DNA from: Prevotella sp. | GTDB lineage: Bacteria > Bacteroidota > Bacteroidia > Bacteroidales > Bacteroidaceae | DNA length: 33,427 nt | Direction: 5' to 3' | Assembly (NCBI GenBank): GCA_017442825.1 | Contig: JAFRYZ010000027.1 | Span: 1-33,427 of the forward strand | Shown: in pieces, positions 33,305-33,427 of the stretch | How positions within the stretch are numbered: position 1 is the stretch's first letter | How the letters are laid out: each line of letters starts with the position of its first letter | Notes under the pieces: model-generated | What the model was told of the DNA's origin: nothing | The model's database searches: none | The model's input: only the letters and a program-made list of their open reading frames with translations | Made by a program: the position numbers and the translations under genes

Positions 33305-33427
33305 CTTAAGTTCGGAAGTTAAAGGGAAGTTAAAGGGAAGTTATGCCGCTTCGCGGCGAAGTTAAAGGGACAAAAGATTCTCCAACTGAGAAAACTATCG
33401 TCCAAGCGGCATGAGCCGCGAATACGA
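33305..33427. repeat. GAAGTTAAAGG repeats and GCCGC hairpin after the pectinesterase
   Basis: The 11-bp unit GAAGTTAAAGG is present at 33315-33325, 33326-33336 and 33358-33368, with a partial copy at 33337-33342. The hairpin GCCGC-TTC-GCGGC occupies 33345-33357. AAGCGGCATGAGCCGCG near the right edge is a related inverted repeat. No gene is visible in these 123 bases, and no T-rich terminator is seen. Confidence 0.75.

Overview
The window looks like chromosomal DNA from a Bacteroidales bacterium, most probably Prevotella or a close relative (Prevotellaceae). The evidence is protein content and promoter style. Several genes are preceded by the Bacteroidetes promoter pattern (TTTG, about 19-20 bases, TAnnTTTG). 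Shine-Dalgarno sites are mostly weak. There are Bacteroidales-type lipoproteins, a radical SAM/lipoprotein pair, a free-standing AICAR formyltransferase and a large pectinesterase ending in a Prevotella-like tail (YNLAGQKV...NGKKVVK). I see no tRNA, rRNA, CRISPR array, insertion sequence or integrase.

Layout. Bases 1-6110 (+) hold the 3' part of an ammonium transporter gene, then pyrG, a PurF-like amidotransferase and asnB packed 1 base apart: ammonium uptake followed by three glutamine-dependent amidotransferases. The first ~140 bases do not belong to the transporter. Bases 6136-7853 (-) encode a 5'-nucleotidase split into two secreted proteins. Next come ribosomal protein L19 (+), a shared terminator, and AICAR formyltransferase with a small basic protein (-). 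Bases 10193-11673 (+) hold a lipoprotein and an overlapping radical SAM/SPASM enzyme, which is the best candidate for a poorly described system. Bases 11691-14911 (-) form an hpt-adk-obgE-pgeF operon with a striking CCTAGG array between adk and obgE. nnrDE (+) follows. Fructose-bisphosphate aldolase and an aquaporin with a structured leader lie on the minus strand.

Bases 18556-24736 (-) hold a 1021-residue receiver/PPDK-N fusion protein, then an aldo/keto reductase, a COG3618 amidohydrolase and a zinc dehydrogenase. The last three match the logic of an L-galactose to D-tagaturonate pathway. From 24893 come glutamate dehydrogenase and an RlpA-like protein (+), a glycine-zipper lipoprotein (-), an M15-type peptidase (+), an uncharacterised nucleotidyltransferase (-) and a 1232-residue secreted pectinesterase (+).

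Together the genes suggest a gut or rumen polysaccharide degrader that assimilates ammonium (Amt, GDH, amidotransferases), recycles nucleotides and can attack pectin. L-galactose occurs in rhamnogalacturonan II, so the pectinesterase and the putative L-galactose genes could be linked, but that is inference. The main oddities are the chimeric left edge, a 30-bp repeat inserted in frame twice in the PurF-like gene, the helically phased CCTAGG array, the two-hairpin aquaporin leader, and short AT-rich repeats that appear both between genes and inside a coding sequence.
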